DNA of 64,000 nt from Catenulispora pinisilvae (GTDB lineage Bacteria > Actinomycetota > Actinomycetes > Streptomycetales > Catenulisporaceae), in contig NZ_JAAFZA010000017.1 of the NCBI RefSeq assembly GCF_015356865.1, positions 1 to 64,000 of the forward strand. The letters run 5' to 3'. A program made the position numbers and the translations under genes. The notes under the pieces were generated by a model. It was given only the letters and a program-made list of their open reading frames with translations, was not told the origin of the DNA and ran no database searches. Below are positions 51,701-61,052 of the stretch, piece after piece; within the stretch, counting starts at the first letter, position 1; the number at the start of each line of letters is the position of its first letter.

Positions 51701-52222
51701 CGCATCCGGCTGGCACTGGGCGACACCCCGGCCGCCATCGCCCTGCTGACCGAGGCCCTCACCGCCTTGGAGCAGATCGGCAACCACCTGGGCATCGCCA
51801 ACGCCTGCCACGACCTGGGCCGCGCCCACCACGCCGCCGGCCGCACCCAGCAGGCGGCCGAGTACCTGGAGCGCGCCAACGCCGAGTTCCGCGGCGTCGG
51901 CGACCGCCACGGCGAGGCCGACGTGCACGCCACCCAAGGCCGGCTCGCCCTGGACACCGCCCACTCAGACCAGGCCCGCGAACACTTCGACCAGGCCTGG
52001 AAACTGGCGACCGACGTCGGCAGCCCACCCCTCACCGCCCGCGCACTGGAAGGCCGAGCCCACCTCGCCATCCGCGCCGACCAGCGCGAGGAGGCGATCG
52101 CAGACCTGCGCGAAGCCGTCGCCATCTACGCACGCATCTCCTCGCCGAACGCTGCCACCGCGGCTGCGGAACTGGCCAGGCTAGTTGACGGGTCAGGGGA
52201 CGAAGACCGTAGAGAGCTTTGA
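48785..52222 (+). CDS. AfsR/SARP-family regulator (BTAD, NB-ARC, TPR)
   Basis: This 1145-residue regulator has an N-terminal winged helix (about 5-90, VWGEKPPPSAEASLRNHVARLRR) and a BTAD (about 95-240). A Pro/Ala linker leads to the NB-ARC domain (DGMGGVGKST with Lys343; TLIVLDNAAG; LVTSRKRL). A Gly-Ser repeat linker lies near 668-676, followed by at least eight TPR units to the C-terminus. GGAGG sits 5 bases before the ATG at 48785, better placed than for the GTG at 48773. It is similar in layout to the regulator at 3117. It probably controls a morphological or metabolic programme. Targets are not evident. Confidence 0.92.
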   Translation: MWFGVLGPTIVVDEDGAKVPLGPGIPRAVLAMLLARANRTVPADRLAAAVWGEKPPPSAEASLRNHVARLRRQLGAAAGERIQTANPGYRIEVRDGELDEQDFADRTRRGHQALADRDWATAAAELGGALALWRGEPYADLTAEAGNEAHVQQLQESQMLAWQARIDADLQLGRHREVVPELVALAARNPVREALHSQLMLALYRSGRQAEAQEVFHALRRTLSDELAVQPSAGISGLHRRIIANDPDLEPTAPPVPAPALSAPAGAVAAPSASSPTNVNANAAAASGVPPAAVPDGFRFQLPADTRVFTGRDTELRALFAAADSGDGTVVITALDGMGGVGKSTLAMHAAHLLSPRFPDGQLFVDLRGNTAGLEPLNPMDALHHLLTSLGVPAQAVPADPASRAAFYRARLAGTKTLIVLDNAAGTAQVRPLLPGSADCLVLVTSRKRLSGLEDAHLLTVDVLPEAEALVLLQRLVGAERVSAADPAVAELIALCGRLPLAIRMVAARLRVSRRRTVADLVAALRDEAGRLDRLHDDDRDLTSLFESSYSWLPDPEQRLFRRLGLIPGTEVDAPAAAALLGAEVREAERVLESLVDHSLLIEHSPNRYQMHDLVRVFARTVSEREPGEQRLAATDRLFDYYLRASGTAGLLLARYTRTWLPTQSNSSGSGSGSGGPSGPPPAAVAPYQAPLNRDAAQAWLSTERANLLAAVEQASAAHQPERVIGLVAGLAPLLESEGNWRDAGLLHEKAVQAAEEAGDALAAREALFHLGSIRRVLTDLASAAEIHTRILAQCRAAGDRLGEANAIHELGCIKFNQSDFKAAAELFETALGHYRDLDDARGRAYTLLSLGRTRHGTGDFAGATELMRSALAEFEALGDTKNRGVALAILSHTHREIGDYPAAMASAHEALEIFQSLGQRGNAANVAVQLCRIRYALGEYQAALELAESALAFFREVRVPLGIALGLWDTGRIRLALGDTPAAIALLTEALTALEQIGNHLGIANACHDLGRAHHAAGRTQQAAEYLERANAEFRGVGDRHGEADVHATQGRLALDTAHSDQAREHFDQAWKLATDVGSPPLTARALEGRAHLAIRADQREEAIADLREAVAIYARISSPNAATAAAELARLVDGSGDEDRREL

Positions 52223-52281
52223 AGCCAACAGCCCACAGCTCGACCGCAACCCGGCCCGCAAACTCCCGCTCCGAAAACGAG

Positions 52282-53235
52282 CTAGGCCCAAGCCATCCGC
52301 GATCGCTGCGCCCAATACTCCGAAGCAGGCAAAGCCAGCACGGAAAGCTGCTCCAGCTGATCAGCCGCCAAGTGCAGACGCGAGGCAGCCACGTTGCTCT
52401 CCAACTGCGCCACAGTGGCCGCCCCTGACAACACGACGTCGGCCCAAGGCTGAGCCGCGACCGCGGCCAGCGCCACAGCGTCCACCGTCGCCGACGCCTT
52501 CACCGCGACCGCGGCCAACACCGAATCGTCCTGGGGCTGCTCGGCAAGATGCGCATCAGTAAGCCGCCCGTTTGCCAGCGCCTCCTTCACGACAACCGTC
52601 CAACCGGCCTCATGCGCCTCGGCCAACGCCGGCGCAGCGGAGGTCTCCAACACGTTGTACGTGGCCTGAACCGCTTCGAAGAGCCGACTCCCACCCACCG
52701 TGACCCGCAACGCCGCCCGGATCGCCTCGGCCTGCCGCGGCCCGCTCGTCGACAGCCCGATCCGCACTCCCTGAGCGGCCAACGCGGCCAGCCGGCGGTG
52801 CAGCCCCTGATCGGTCAGCGCCGGGCTGTCCGGGGTGACCGAGTGGATCTGATACAGATTCAGCCGATCGCCGAGCAGTGCCCGGGTCTCGCCGATCTGC
52901 CGCGTGAACACCGCGACGCTGTGGTCCTTGACCTCGTGCACCGGCGCGTCGGTGCGCCAGTCGGCCGTGTAGGTGTAGCCCCACTTGCTGCCGACGGCGA
53001 CGTCGTCGATATCAGGATGCGAACGCAGCCAGCCGGCCAGGAACTCCTCGGCCCGGCCATAGGAGCGAGCGGCGTCGAAGTAGCGGATTCCGGCCGCGTA
53101 GGCCGCGTCCAACACCGCGTGCGCACGTGATCGCATCGCCTCGACGGTGCGGTCGGCGGGCAGGTCCTCGGCACGTCCCAGGTTGATGTATCCAGGACGT
53201 CCCACGGCCGCCAAGCCCAGCCCGAAGGCCACCAT
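52282..53235 (-). CDS. Aldo/keto reductase
   Basis: This 317-residue TIM-barrel oxidoreductase has a conserved Asp and Tyr (RYFDAARSYGRAEEFLAGWL), Lys (VGSKWGY) and His (YQIHSV). The C-terminal cofactor segment is VVLSGAATVAQLESNVAA. It is convergent with the AfsR-like gene and follows the ptsI gene end-to-start in the same direction (33-base gap), so it may share the dha transcript. Reduction of a triose or dihydroxyacetone-derived aldehyde would fit, but this is inference. Confidence 0.88.
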   Translation of the reverse strand: MVAFGLGLAAVGRPGYINLGRAEDLPADRTVEAMRSRAHAVLDAAYAAGIRYFDAARSYGRAEEFLAGWLRSHPDIDDVAVGSKWGYTYTADWRTDAPVHEVKDHSVAVFTRQIGETRALLGDRLNLYQIHSVTPDSPALTDQGLHRRLAALAAQGVRIGLSTSGPRQAEAIRAALRVTVGGSRLFEAVQATYNVLETSAAPALAEAHEAGWTVVVKEALANGRLTDAHLAEQPQDDSVLAAVAVKASATVDAVALAAVAAQPWADVVLSGAATVAQLESNVAASRLHLAADQLEQLSVLALPASEYWAQRSRMAWA

Positions 53236-53268
53236 AGATTTCTCCTGTGTGTGTAAGCGGTTCGGGCT

Positions 53269-55044
53269 TCAAGGCATCTCAGGCCAGCAACGCTGCCGCA
53301 CGACGCGCTGCACGCTCTCCAACGTCTCGAACCCCATCGCCTCGGCGGCCACCTCGGCGCACACCCGCGCGTCCAACCGTCGAATACGTACCCTGACCTC
53401 ATCCAACGCGGCAGGAGCCACCGACAACACGTCACACCCCAGACCGATCAGCAGCGGGACGACGAGCGGATGGGCAGCGGCGTCTCCGCACACTGATACC
53501 TTCAGCCCACGCTCGTGCGCCGCCGTCACGGTACGCGCGATCGCCTGCAACACCCGCGGATGCGCGGCCAGCGCCGGGGACACGGCCGGGTCGCGCCGGT
53601 CCAGGCGCAGGATCTGACTGGTCAGATCGTTGCTGCCGATGGAGAAGAACCCCGCCTGGCCGGCCAGCTCGGAGGCGATCTGGACGGCCGCCGGCAGCTC
53701 GATCATCGCGCCGATCGGCGGCGCCGCGACTGCCAGCTCCGTCGCGACCTCGGCCAGGATCCGCGCGCACGAGGCCAGCTCATCGACCGTGGCCACCATG
53801 GGAATCATGATGCGCAGATCGCACGCGGCTCCGGCGGTGAGGATCGCACGGAACTGATTCGCGAAAGCCTGTGGCGCGGCGAGCATGTACGGCAGGCCCC
53901 GGCCCAGGTGCCCGTCCACCGCCTGGTCGGCGAGCAGCGGCGGGAACTTGTCGTCGGCGAAGTCCAGCGTCCGCACCGTCACCGGCTTCCCGGCCAGCTT
54001 GCTGAGGATCGGGGTCAGAACCGCAGTGTGCTGATCCGCCGTCGGCCACTTGTGCGTGTCCAGGAAGGGCAGTTCGGTACGCAGCAGGCCCACGCCGTCC
54101 GCGTTGGCGTTGTTCGCGGCCTTGGTCTCGATCGCCGTGGCGACGTTGGCCCGCAGCGCGACGGCGCGGCCGTCAAGGGTCCGCGACGGCAGGCCGCGCT
54201 CGGCGGCCAGGATCTCGCGACGCCGGCGCGCCGCCGCCATCACCGCGACCGCCGCCTGCCGCTCCCCCGGCTCGGGATCCACGACGACGGACGGGCCCTC
54301 GGCCTCGATGAGGACCTCGGTGCCGTCCGGATGGTTCAGCACCGCCGGGCTGACGCCCAGCACCAGCGGGATCCCCAGCGAGCGGGCGATGATCGAGGCG
54401 TGCGAGCTGGGCCCGCCGACCAGCGAGACGGCCGCGACGACCAGGTCGCCGTACTCCAGCAGGTCCGCGGCGCCGATCTCGTGCGCGACCAGCACCACCG
54501 GGCCGTCCGGCGCTGCCGACGCGGCATCGGCACCGACACCGGCCCCGGCCAGCTGCGCCAGGACGCGGCGGCCGACCTGGCGCACGTCGGCGGCGCGTTC
54601 GGCCAGCATCGGGTCGTCCAGGGTGGCGAGCATGGTGCCGTATTCGTCCACGGCTTGGACGACGGCGCGCGCAGCCGGCTCCCCGGCCCGCACCTGACGC
54701 AGCGCCGCGCCCCGCAACTCCTGATCCTGCGCGATGTAGCCGTCGACCTCGACGATGTCGGCCAGGTCGGTCTGCCCGGAGTCGCGCAGCGTGCGGGCCA
54801 GCGCGGCCAGCTGCTCGGCCACCGCGTCGAACGCGTCGGTGACCTCCGCGACCGGGTCCCCGCCGGCGCCGCCGGCACCGCCGAGGCCGCTGACGTCGCC
54901 CGAATCACCCGTGCTGCTGCCGACGCCGTCGGCAGCACCCGAACCCCGCTGCCCCAAGGCCGCCGGCACCACCTCGGTATGGCGCAGCACCCCCAGCGCC
55001 GTGCCCCCAGACGCCGACTGGCCGACATACGTCAGTCGAGTCAC
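53269..55044 (-). CDS. ptsI: Phosphoenolpyruvate-protein phosphotransferase (PTS enzyme I)
   Basis: This 591-residue enzyme phosphorylates HPr-like domains from PEP. It has the phosphohistidine domain with His215 in GGPSSHASIIAR and the PEP-binding barrel with GLLRTELPFLD, MIPMVATVDEL, FSIGSNDLTSQILRLDR and the catalytic Cys in VSVCGDAAAHP. Its start overlaps the dhaL stop (4 bases). It therefore appears to be a dedicated EI for the neighbouring dihydroxyacetone kinase. A second, general EI may exist elsewhere. Confidence 0.94.
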   Translation of the reverse strand: MTRLTYVGQSASGGTALGVLRHTEVVPAALGQRGSGAADGVGSSTGDSGDVSGLGGAGGAGGDPVAEVTDAFDAVAEQLAALARTLRDSGQTDLADIVEVDGYIAQDQELRGAALRQVRAGEPAARAVVQAVDEYGTMLATLDDPMLAERAADVRQVGRRVLAQLAGAGVGADAASAAPDGPVVLVAHEIGAADLLEYGDLVVAAVSLVGGPSSHASIIARSLGIPLVLGVSPAVLNHPDGTEVLIEAEGPSVVVDPEPGERQAAVAVMAAARRRREILAAERGLPSRTLDGRAVALRANVATAIETKAANNANADGVGLLRTELPFLDTHKWPTADQHTAVLTPILSKLAGKPVTVRTLDFADDKFPPLLADQAVDGHLGRGLPYMLAAPQAFANQFRAILTAGAACDLRIMIPMVATVDELASCARILAEVATELAVAAPPIGAMIELPAAVQIASELAGQAGFFSIGSNDLTSQILRLDRRDPAVSPALAAHPRVLQAIARTVTAAHERGLKVSVCGDAAAHPLVVPLLIGLGCDVLSVAPAALDEVRVRIRRLDARVCAEVAAEAMGFETLESVQRVVRQRCWPEMP

Positions 55045-55664
55045 GGCTTCAGCACCTCGGCCAGGGTCCGGAAGATCAACGCGGTGGAGGTCGCGCCGGG
55101 GTCCTGGTGCCCGGTACTGCGGGAGCCGAGATAGGACGCCCGGCCCTTGCGCGCCTGCAAAGGAATCGTGTCCTTCGCCCCGGTCTCGGCGGCCTCGGCG
55201 GCCTTCTCAGCCGCGGTCGCCTCGTCCTCCCCGGCGCGCGCCGCGGCGCCGAACGCCTCCAGCGCCGGGGTCAGGGCGTCGACCATGGTCTTGTCGCCGG
55301 GCACCGCCGCCCCGAGCTTCTGCACCCCGGCGAGTCCGGCGTCCAAGGCCGCGGCCAGCTGCTCGGCGTCCGCGACCGGCCCGGTCAGCTGCTTGCCGGT
55401 GGCCCGGAAGAAGGTGCCGTACAGCGGACCGGCGGCGCCGCCGACCTTGGAGATCAGCGTGGTCCCGGTCTTGACCAGCACGTCGCCGACGCCGGCCGGC
55501 TCATAGCCGTCCAGGGCCGCGACCACGGCGGTGAAGCCGCGCTGCATGTTCACCCCGTGGTCGGCGTCGCCGATGGCCGAGTCCAGCTGGGTCAGGTGGT
55601 CTTTGTGCTGGTCCATGGCCGCGGCTATGGACCGTACCCACGTCCTGGTCTGGTGGATGTCCAC
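55041..55664 (-). CDS. dhaL: Dihydroxyacetone kinase, ADP-binding subunit DhaL
   Basis: This 207-residue all-helical subunit has the Mg-ADP ligands Asp28, Asp33 and Asp35 in QLDSAIGDADHG, close to the E. coli spacing. The nucleotide stays bound and is rephosphorylated by DhaM. The C-terminal KGRASYLGSRSTGHQDPGATS is typical. It is translated after dhaK (51-base gap) and overlaps ptsI. Confidence 0.95.
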   Translation of the reverse strand: MDIHQTRTWVRSIAAAMDQHKDHLTQLDSAIGDADHGVNMQRGFTAVVAALDGYEPAGVGDVLVKTGTTLISKVGGAAGPLYGTFFRATGKQLTGPVADAEQLAAALDAGLAGVQKLGAAVPGDKTMVDALTPALEAFGAAARAGEDEATAAEKAAEAAETGAKDTIPLQARKGRASYLGSRSTGHQDPGATSTALIFRTLAEVLKP

Positions 55665-55715
55665 CGGTCGACTCCTTCTGTCCGAGGTCTGGCGAGGTAG
55701 CAGGTGCGTACGCGC

Positions 55716-56714
55716 CTACGCGCCCCAGCGCAGGGCCGGGGTGTTCACCGGCGCGTCCCACAAGGCAAGCATCTGTTCGTCGGCTTTGCACACGGTGAAC
55801 GATGCGCCCGCCATCTCCAGGCTGGTGATGTAGTTGCCGACCAGGTTGCGGACGATGCGCACGCCGCGTTCGGCGAAGTACTTCGCGACGTCGGCGTAGG
55901 CGACGTACAGCTCGATCAGCGGGGTGCCGCCGAGGCCGTTGACCATCACGATGGTCTCCTCACCGGCGGCCAGCGGCTGGTCGGCGAAGATGGCGTCCAG
56001 CGACCGGGCGACGATCGCGGCGGCCGGTTCGAGCTTCTCGCGGCTGCGGCCGGGCTCGCCGTGGATGCCAACGCCGACCTCCATCTCGTCCTCGGCCAGT
56101 TCGAAGCCGGGCTTGCCGGCCGCGGGCGTGGTGCAGGGGCTCAGCGCGACGGCGAAGCTGCGCGAGGCGGCGTTCACCCGGCGGCCGATCTCGGCGACCG
56201 AGGCCAGATCGGCGCCCTGTTCGGCGAGCGCCCCGGCGATCTTCTCGACGAACACCGTCGCGCCGGTGCCGCGGCGGCCGGCGGTCCAGGTGGAGTCCTT
56301 GACCGCGACGTCGTCGTCGACCAGGACGGTGGCCACCTCGATGCCGTCCTCGCCGGCCAACTCCGCCGCCATCTCGAAGTTGAGCACGTCGCCGGTGTAG
56401 TTCTTGACCACGAACACCACTCCGGCCCCGCCGTCCGCGGCCTGGGCGGCGGCCAGCATCTGGTCCGGGACCGGGGAGGTGAAGACCTCACCCGGGCACG
56501 CCGCGTGCAGCATGCCGGGGCCGACGAAGCCGCCGTGCAGCGGTTCGTGTCCGGAGCCGCCACCGGAGATCAGGGCGACCTTGCCGACCGAGGGGCCGCC
56601 GGCCCGGGTGATGATCCGCGCCTCGAGGTCCACTTTCAGCGTGGGATGGGCCGCCGCGACGCCGGCCAGCGCGTCGTCCAGGACGGTATCGGGAGAGTTG
56701 ATCAGCTTCTTCAT
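55716..56714 (-). CDS. dhaK: Dihydroxyacetone kinase, substrate-binding subunit DhaK
   Basis: This 332-residue subunit has the general acid/base His56 (GGGSGHEPLHGG) and the substrate-binding His218 (GVGIHGEPG) that forms a hemiaminal with dihydroxyacetone. KNYTGDVLNFEMA and NGLGGTPLIELYV are conserved. The ATG at 56714 follows AAGGAG at good spacing. The ORF extends to 56900, but the extra residues are Arg/Pro-rich leader. A candidate IclR operator lies upstream at 56902-56912. Confidence 0.95.
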   Translation of the reverse strand: MKKLINSPDTVLDDALAGVAAAHPTLKVDLEARIITRAGGPSVGKVALISGGGSGHEPLHGGFVGPGMLHAACPGEVFTSPVPDQMLAAAQAADGGAGVVFVVKNYTGDVLNFEMAAELAGEDGIEVATVLVDDDVAVKDSTWTAGRRGTGATVFVEKIAGALAEQGADLASVAEIGRRVNAASRSFAVALSPCTTPAAGKPGFELAEDEMEVGVGIHGEPGRSREKLEPAAAIVARSLDAIFADQPLAAGEETIVMVNGLGGTPLIELYVAYADVAKYFAERGVRIVRNLVGNYITSLEMAGASFTVCKADEQMLALWDAPVNTPALRWGA

Positions 56715-56901
56715 GCCGGGACTCCTTCGGAGGACACTGCGACGGACGGGACGGGCGGAGCGAGCGGGCGAGACGGGCGGGCAGGCGGACCCGGCGATCA
56801 TCCCAAGCTCATTCGGCGTGAACCACCGCCTTGCCTCCTCGCGGGGGACAGAAGCGGCCACCGTAAAGAATTTACCCAGCTGACTTCTGTTCGTCATCAC
56901 T

Positions 56902-56912
56902 GAACGATGTTC
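56902..56912. promoter_or_regulatory. Candidate IclR operator upstream of dhaK
   Basis: GAAC-GAT-GTTC. The same GAAC-N3-GTTC site, with matching flanks (CTGAAC...GTTC), recurs in the dhaM promoter at 57829-57839. It lies about 190 bases before the dhaK start. A TAAATT -10-like box on the minus strand near 56869-56874 is a possible promoter, giving a leader of about 150 bases. Confidence 0.6.
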
Positions 56913-56947
56913 GGAAGCTAACCCCGGTGCCCGCCGGTGTCAAGGGA

Positions 56948-57721
56948 TCAGGGCCGCGCGACCCGGGCACTGCCCCGGCCGGCACCGAGCTCGCGCGAGA
57001 TCTGCCGCGCCACCTCACGCACCGCCACGATGTGGTCCTGACGTGTGGCTTCGTCCAGGACCCGCTCGACCGGGCCGATGACGCCGATCGCCCCGGCCAC
57101 GCCGTTGCGGTCGAAGACCGGCGCGGCGATCCCGGCGTCGCCGAGGGCCGACTCCTGGTTCTCCAGCGCGTGGCCGGTCCGGCCGACCTCGTCCAACTGC
57201 CGGGACAACGCGGCCGGGTCGGTGATGCTGGAGCCGGTCAGCGCCGGCAGGTCGCCGGCCAGCAGCGGCTGGCGCTGGTCCGGCGGCAGGAACGCGACGA
57301 TCGCCTTGCCCAGTGCGCACGTGTGCCAGGGGATGCTGGCGCCGACCTCGAGGATCTGCACGACGCCCTCCGGGCGGAACGCGTGGTGCACGACGAAGAC
57401 GTGGTCGCCGGTCAGCACCGCGACCCAGACCGCCTCGTCGGCCCGGGTCGCCAGGGTGTCGGCCCAGCTCAGCGAGCGGGCGCGCAGCTCCTGGGTGTCC
57501 AGGTAGGCGTTGCCCAGCAGCAACAGGCCCGGACCCAGCTGGTAGCGGCCGGTCTCGGAATCCTGGACGACCAGGCCCTCGCCCTCCAGCGTGCGCAGCA
57601 GGGCGTGCACGGTGGGTTTGGCGACGCCGACCCGTTCGGCCAGCTCGGTCACGCCCAGGCGCGGACCACCGGCGGCGAGCTCCCGCAGGACGCGCACCGC
57701 CCGCTGCACCGACTGCACCAT
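56948..57721 (-). CDS. IclR family transcriptional regulator of the dha genes
   Basis: This 257-residue protein has an IclR winged helix (VTELAERVGVAKPTVHALLRTLEGEGLVVQD, about 24-54) and a GAF-like effector domain (about 80-245, WHTCALGKAIVAFLP, DAGIAAPVFDRNGVAGAIGVIGP). It lies between dhaK and the divergent dhaM, with a matching operator next to each, so it probably controls both transcripts. Dihydroxyacetone or a phosphorylated triose is a plausible effector (inference). Confidence 0.92.
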   Translation of the reverse strand: MVQSVQRAVRVLRELAAGGPRLGVTELAERVGVAKPTVHALLRTLEGEGLVVQDSETGRYQLGPGLLLLGNAYLDTQELRARSLSWADTLATRADEAVWVAVLTGDHVFVVHHAFRPEGVVQILEVGASIPWHTCALGKAIVAFLPPDQRQPLLAGDLPALTGSSITDPAALSRQLDEVGRTGHALENQESALGDAGIAAPVFDRNGVAGAIGVIGPVERVLDEATRQDHIVAVREVARQISRELGAGRGSARVARP

Positions 57722-57823
57722 CCGCCGACCCTCGCCTTCAGTAGCGCCGCACTCGGCCGCGTCCGTCCGCCCGCGTTCATCCGCCGCGTTCAGCGGTACT
57801 CGACCGCATGGCCGCTTTCAGTA

Positions 57824-57852
57824 TTGCTGAACAGTGTTCCGAGATTTAGTAT
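57824..57852 (+). promoter_or_regulatory. dhaM promoter with IclR operator in the spacer
   Basis: TTGCTG (57824-57829), 17 bases, TAGTAT (57847-57852), with GAAC-AGT-GTTC (57829-57839) between them. Repression by steric block is expected. The ATG at 57861 is 8 bases after the -10 box, so the message should be leaderless. Confidence 0.72.
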
Positions 57853-57860
57853 CAGCGTTC

Positions 57861-58574
57861 ATGAACCAGTCCATCGGCATCGTACTCGTATCCCACAGCG
57901 CCCAACTGGCGACGGGCCTGCGCGAACTGCTGGCCCAGGTCGGCTCGGACCGGGTACCGGTGGCGGTCGCCGGCGGCACCGAGGACGGCGGCCTGGGCAC
58001 CAGCTACGACCGCATAGTGGCCGCCATCGCCGAGGCCGACCAGGGCGCCGGGGTGATAGTCCTGCCCGACCTGGGCAGCTCGGTGCTCACCACCTTGGCG
58101 GTGCTGGAGGACTACCCGCGCGCCGACGTGCTGCTGGTGGACGCCCCGTTCGTCGAGGGCGCGGTGGCCGCCGCCGTCACCGCGGCCACCGGTGCGGATC
58201 TGGCCGCGGTGGCCGAGGCGGCGCGGCAGGCACGCGACATGGTGAAGGTGCAGGGCGATGCGCCCGCCGCGCCCCCCACCCCCGAATCCACTCCCCTGGC
58301 TGAAACCGAACCCCGCCCCGACAGCGTGTCCGTCGCGGTGACACTGCCGGCCACGCTGCACGCCCGGCCGGCGGGCCGACTGGCGGTGGAAGCTGCGAAG
58401 TTCGCCAGCGCCATCCGCCTCGAGTACGGCGGCAAGTCAGTGAGCCCCACCGGCATGCTGACCGTGATGAGCTTGAGCGCCAAGATCGGCGGGACGATGA
58501 CGGTATACGCCGAGGGGCTGGATGCCGATGCGGCCGTCGCGTCGCTGGCGGCGATTCTGGCCGAGATGGAGTAG
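57861..58574 (+). CDS. dhaM: DhaM-HPr fusion, phosphoryl donor of dihydroxyacetone kinase
   Basis: This 237-residue protein has two PTS domains. The EIIA-like DhaM domain (about 1-130) has His12 (VLVSHSAQLA). A Pro/Ala/Glu linker leads to an HPr domain (about 150-237) with His167 (TLHARPAGRLA) and GKSVSPTGMLTVMSL. In E. coli DhaM a partial enzyme I domain is also fused. Here enzyme I is the separate ptsI gene. The predicted relay is PEP, PtsI His215, HPr His167, DhaM His12, ADP on DhaL, dihydroxyacetone on DhaK. Confidence 0.93.
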   Translation: MNQSIGIVLVSHSAQLATGLRELLAQVGSDRVPVAVAGGTEDGGLGTSYDRIVAAIAEADQGAGVIVLPDLGSSVLTTLAVLEDYPRADVLLVDAPFVEGAVAAAVTAATGADLAAVAEAARQARDMVKVQGDAPAAPPTPESTPLAETEPRPDSVSVAVTLPATLHARPAGRLAVEAAKFASAIRLEYGGKSVSPTGMLTVMSLSAKIGGTMTVYAEGLDADAAVASLAAILAEME

Positions 58575-58603
58575 AGCTGTGGAGTAGAGCTGTGGAGTAG
58601 GGC
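58568..58603 (+). repeat. 13-bp repeats spanning the dhaM stop codon
   Basis: GGAGTAGAGCTGT occurs at 58568-58580 and 58581-58593, then GGAGTAGGGC. The first copy includes the dhaM TAG. The 13-base period moves the next TAGs into the other two frames. The array fills the whole gap to the convergent IclR gene. Confidence 0.85.
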
Positions 58604-59391
58604 TCAGGAACCGGCCGCGCCCCGAAGCGCGGCCGAAGCCGGAGCCCCCAAAGACTCCGAGATCTCCACCGCCGCCGCGACGACCCGCTCCCCCAACCGC
58701 TCCACCGGAACGTCCCAGGGCTCCAGCGCCAGCGTCGAGACGCTGACCGCCCCGGTCACCCGCCCGGTGTGGTCGAACACCGCCGCGGCCACACACTGGA
58801 TGCCCGGTTCGTTCTCCTCGTCGTCGACCGCGTAGCCCCGGGCCCGTACCCCTTCCAGGTGGCGCAGCAACTCGCCCTCGTCGCTGATCGTGTTCGGGGT
58901 GCGGGGCTCCAGGCCGGTGCGCTGGACGATCGCGCGCACCGTCGGCTCGGGGAGGGCGGCCAGGATGGCCTTGCCGATGCCGGTGGCGTGCAGGCGCACG
59001 CTCATGCCGACGCGGGAGGGCATCCGGTAGGGCTTGGCACCCTCGATCTTGGCGCCGTAGACCACGTCGTCGCCGGCGAGCAGGCCCAGGTGGACGGGGT
59101 ATCCGGTGTCGTCGCTGAGCCGGCGCAGCGCTCCGTCGGCGTGTTCGGCGGGGTCGAAGCGGCCCATCAGGCGGCCGGCGAGGGTCAGCACCACCGGGCC
59201 GCCGATGTAGCGGCCGTCGCCGGTGGTGAGCGCGAAGCGGTGCTCCACCAGGGACTGAAGGATGCGGTGGACCGTGGAGCGGGCCAGGCCGGTGGCCGCG
59301 GTGATGTCGGCCAGGCGCTCGTGCTCGCCCAGGGCCTGAAGGACCGCCAGGACCTTGTCCGTCGCGTTGCCGCCGTCGGGGCGACTCTTCA

Positions 59392-59395
<4 letters not shown>
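58604..59395 (-). CDS. IclR family transcriptional regulator of the kdu genes
   Basis: This 263-residue protein has an IclR helix-turn-helix (ADITAATGLARSTVHRILQSLVEHRFAL, about 27-54) and an effector domain (RLHATGIGKAILAALP, CVAAAVFDHTGRVTGAVSVSTL). The ATG at 59395 overlaps the stop of the kduD-like gene, making it the third gene of the kduI-kduD operon. The longer frame to 59827 runs through that gene and was rejected. It probably regulates the divergent kdu and permease transcripts through the site at 61053. Confidence 0.9.
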
Positions 59396-60161
<766 letters not shown>

Positions 60162-60165
<4 letters not shown>

Positions 60166-60977
60166 CGCATCTCCGTCACCGCGACATGGTCCATGTCCTC
60201 AAAGGCCTGGTTCTCGCCGCCCATCGCCCAGACGAAGGCGTAGGACGCGGTGCCGAACCCGCAGTGCACGGACCAACTCGGCGAGATCACCGCCTGCTCG
60301 TCGGCGACGATGAGGTTGCGGGTCTCGTCCGGGCGGCCCATGAGGTGCACGATGCGCTGGTCCTCGGGGAGGTCGAAGTACAGGTAGCACTCGGTCCGGC
60401 GGTCGTGGGTGTGGCAGGGCATCGTGTTCCACATGCTGCCGGGCTCCAGCACCGTGACGCCCAGCACCAGCTCGCAGCTGCGGACGCCGCCGGTGTGGAC
60501 GTGCCGGTAGATGGTGCGGTCGTTGGAGCCCGCCACCGCGCCGAGCCTGGTGCCGTCGAGGTCTGAGATGCGGGACAGGGTCGTCGGGTGGTCGGCGTGC
60601 GCAGCGGTGGAGACCAGGTAGTACCGGCCGCCGGGACCGAACGTGACGTCCCGTGAGCCCCGGCCGACGTACAGGCAGTCGCCGTGGGCGAGCCGGTATT
60701 CGGTGCCGTCGACCGTCACCGCGCCGGCCGCCGGGCCGACGTTGACGATCCCCGCCTCCCGGTTCTGGCAGAAGAACTCCGAGCGCAGCGGATCGAAAGT
60801 CGGCAGCGTGACCGGCGCGTCCGGCGCCACGCCGCCGACGATCATCCGGTCCTGATGCGAGTACACCGCCCGCACGTGATCGGCCGGGAACAGGTCTTCC
60901 ACCAGATAGTGCCGCCGAAGATCCTCGGTCCCGAAACTGCGGACCTGACTGGGATGCGTCGCGTGCCGGACTTCCAT
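60162..60977 (-). CDS. kduI: 5-dehydro-4-deoxy-D-glucuronate isomerase
   Basis: This 271-residue cupin isomerase converts 4-deoxy-L-threo-5-hexosulose uronate, a product of pectin, alginate-like or glycosaminoglycan breakdown, to 3-deoxy-2,5-hexodiulosonate. Zinc ligands are visible: His189, His191 (HTHDRRTE), Glu196 and His238 (SVHCGFG). The ATG at 60977 (MEVRHATHP) matches the family start. It heads a three-gene operon with kduD and an IclR gene. No uronate lyase, KDG kinase or aldolase is in the window. Confidence 0.95.
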
Positions 60978-61052
60978 TTTCCCCGGACCCCTTCCCTGAG
61001 CCGATGTGCGGTGCCACGATGAGTCCACTTCGTGTCCGTCCTACAGTACGGC

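Noticed and set aside
53515-55134. 539-codon plus-strand frame antisense to ptsI
   Set aside because: Composition artefact. The minus strand shows all enzyme I motifs.
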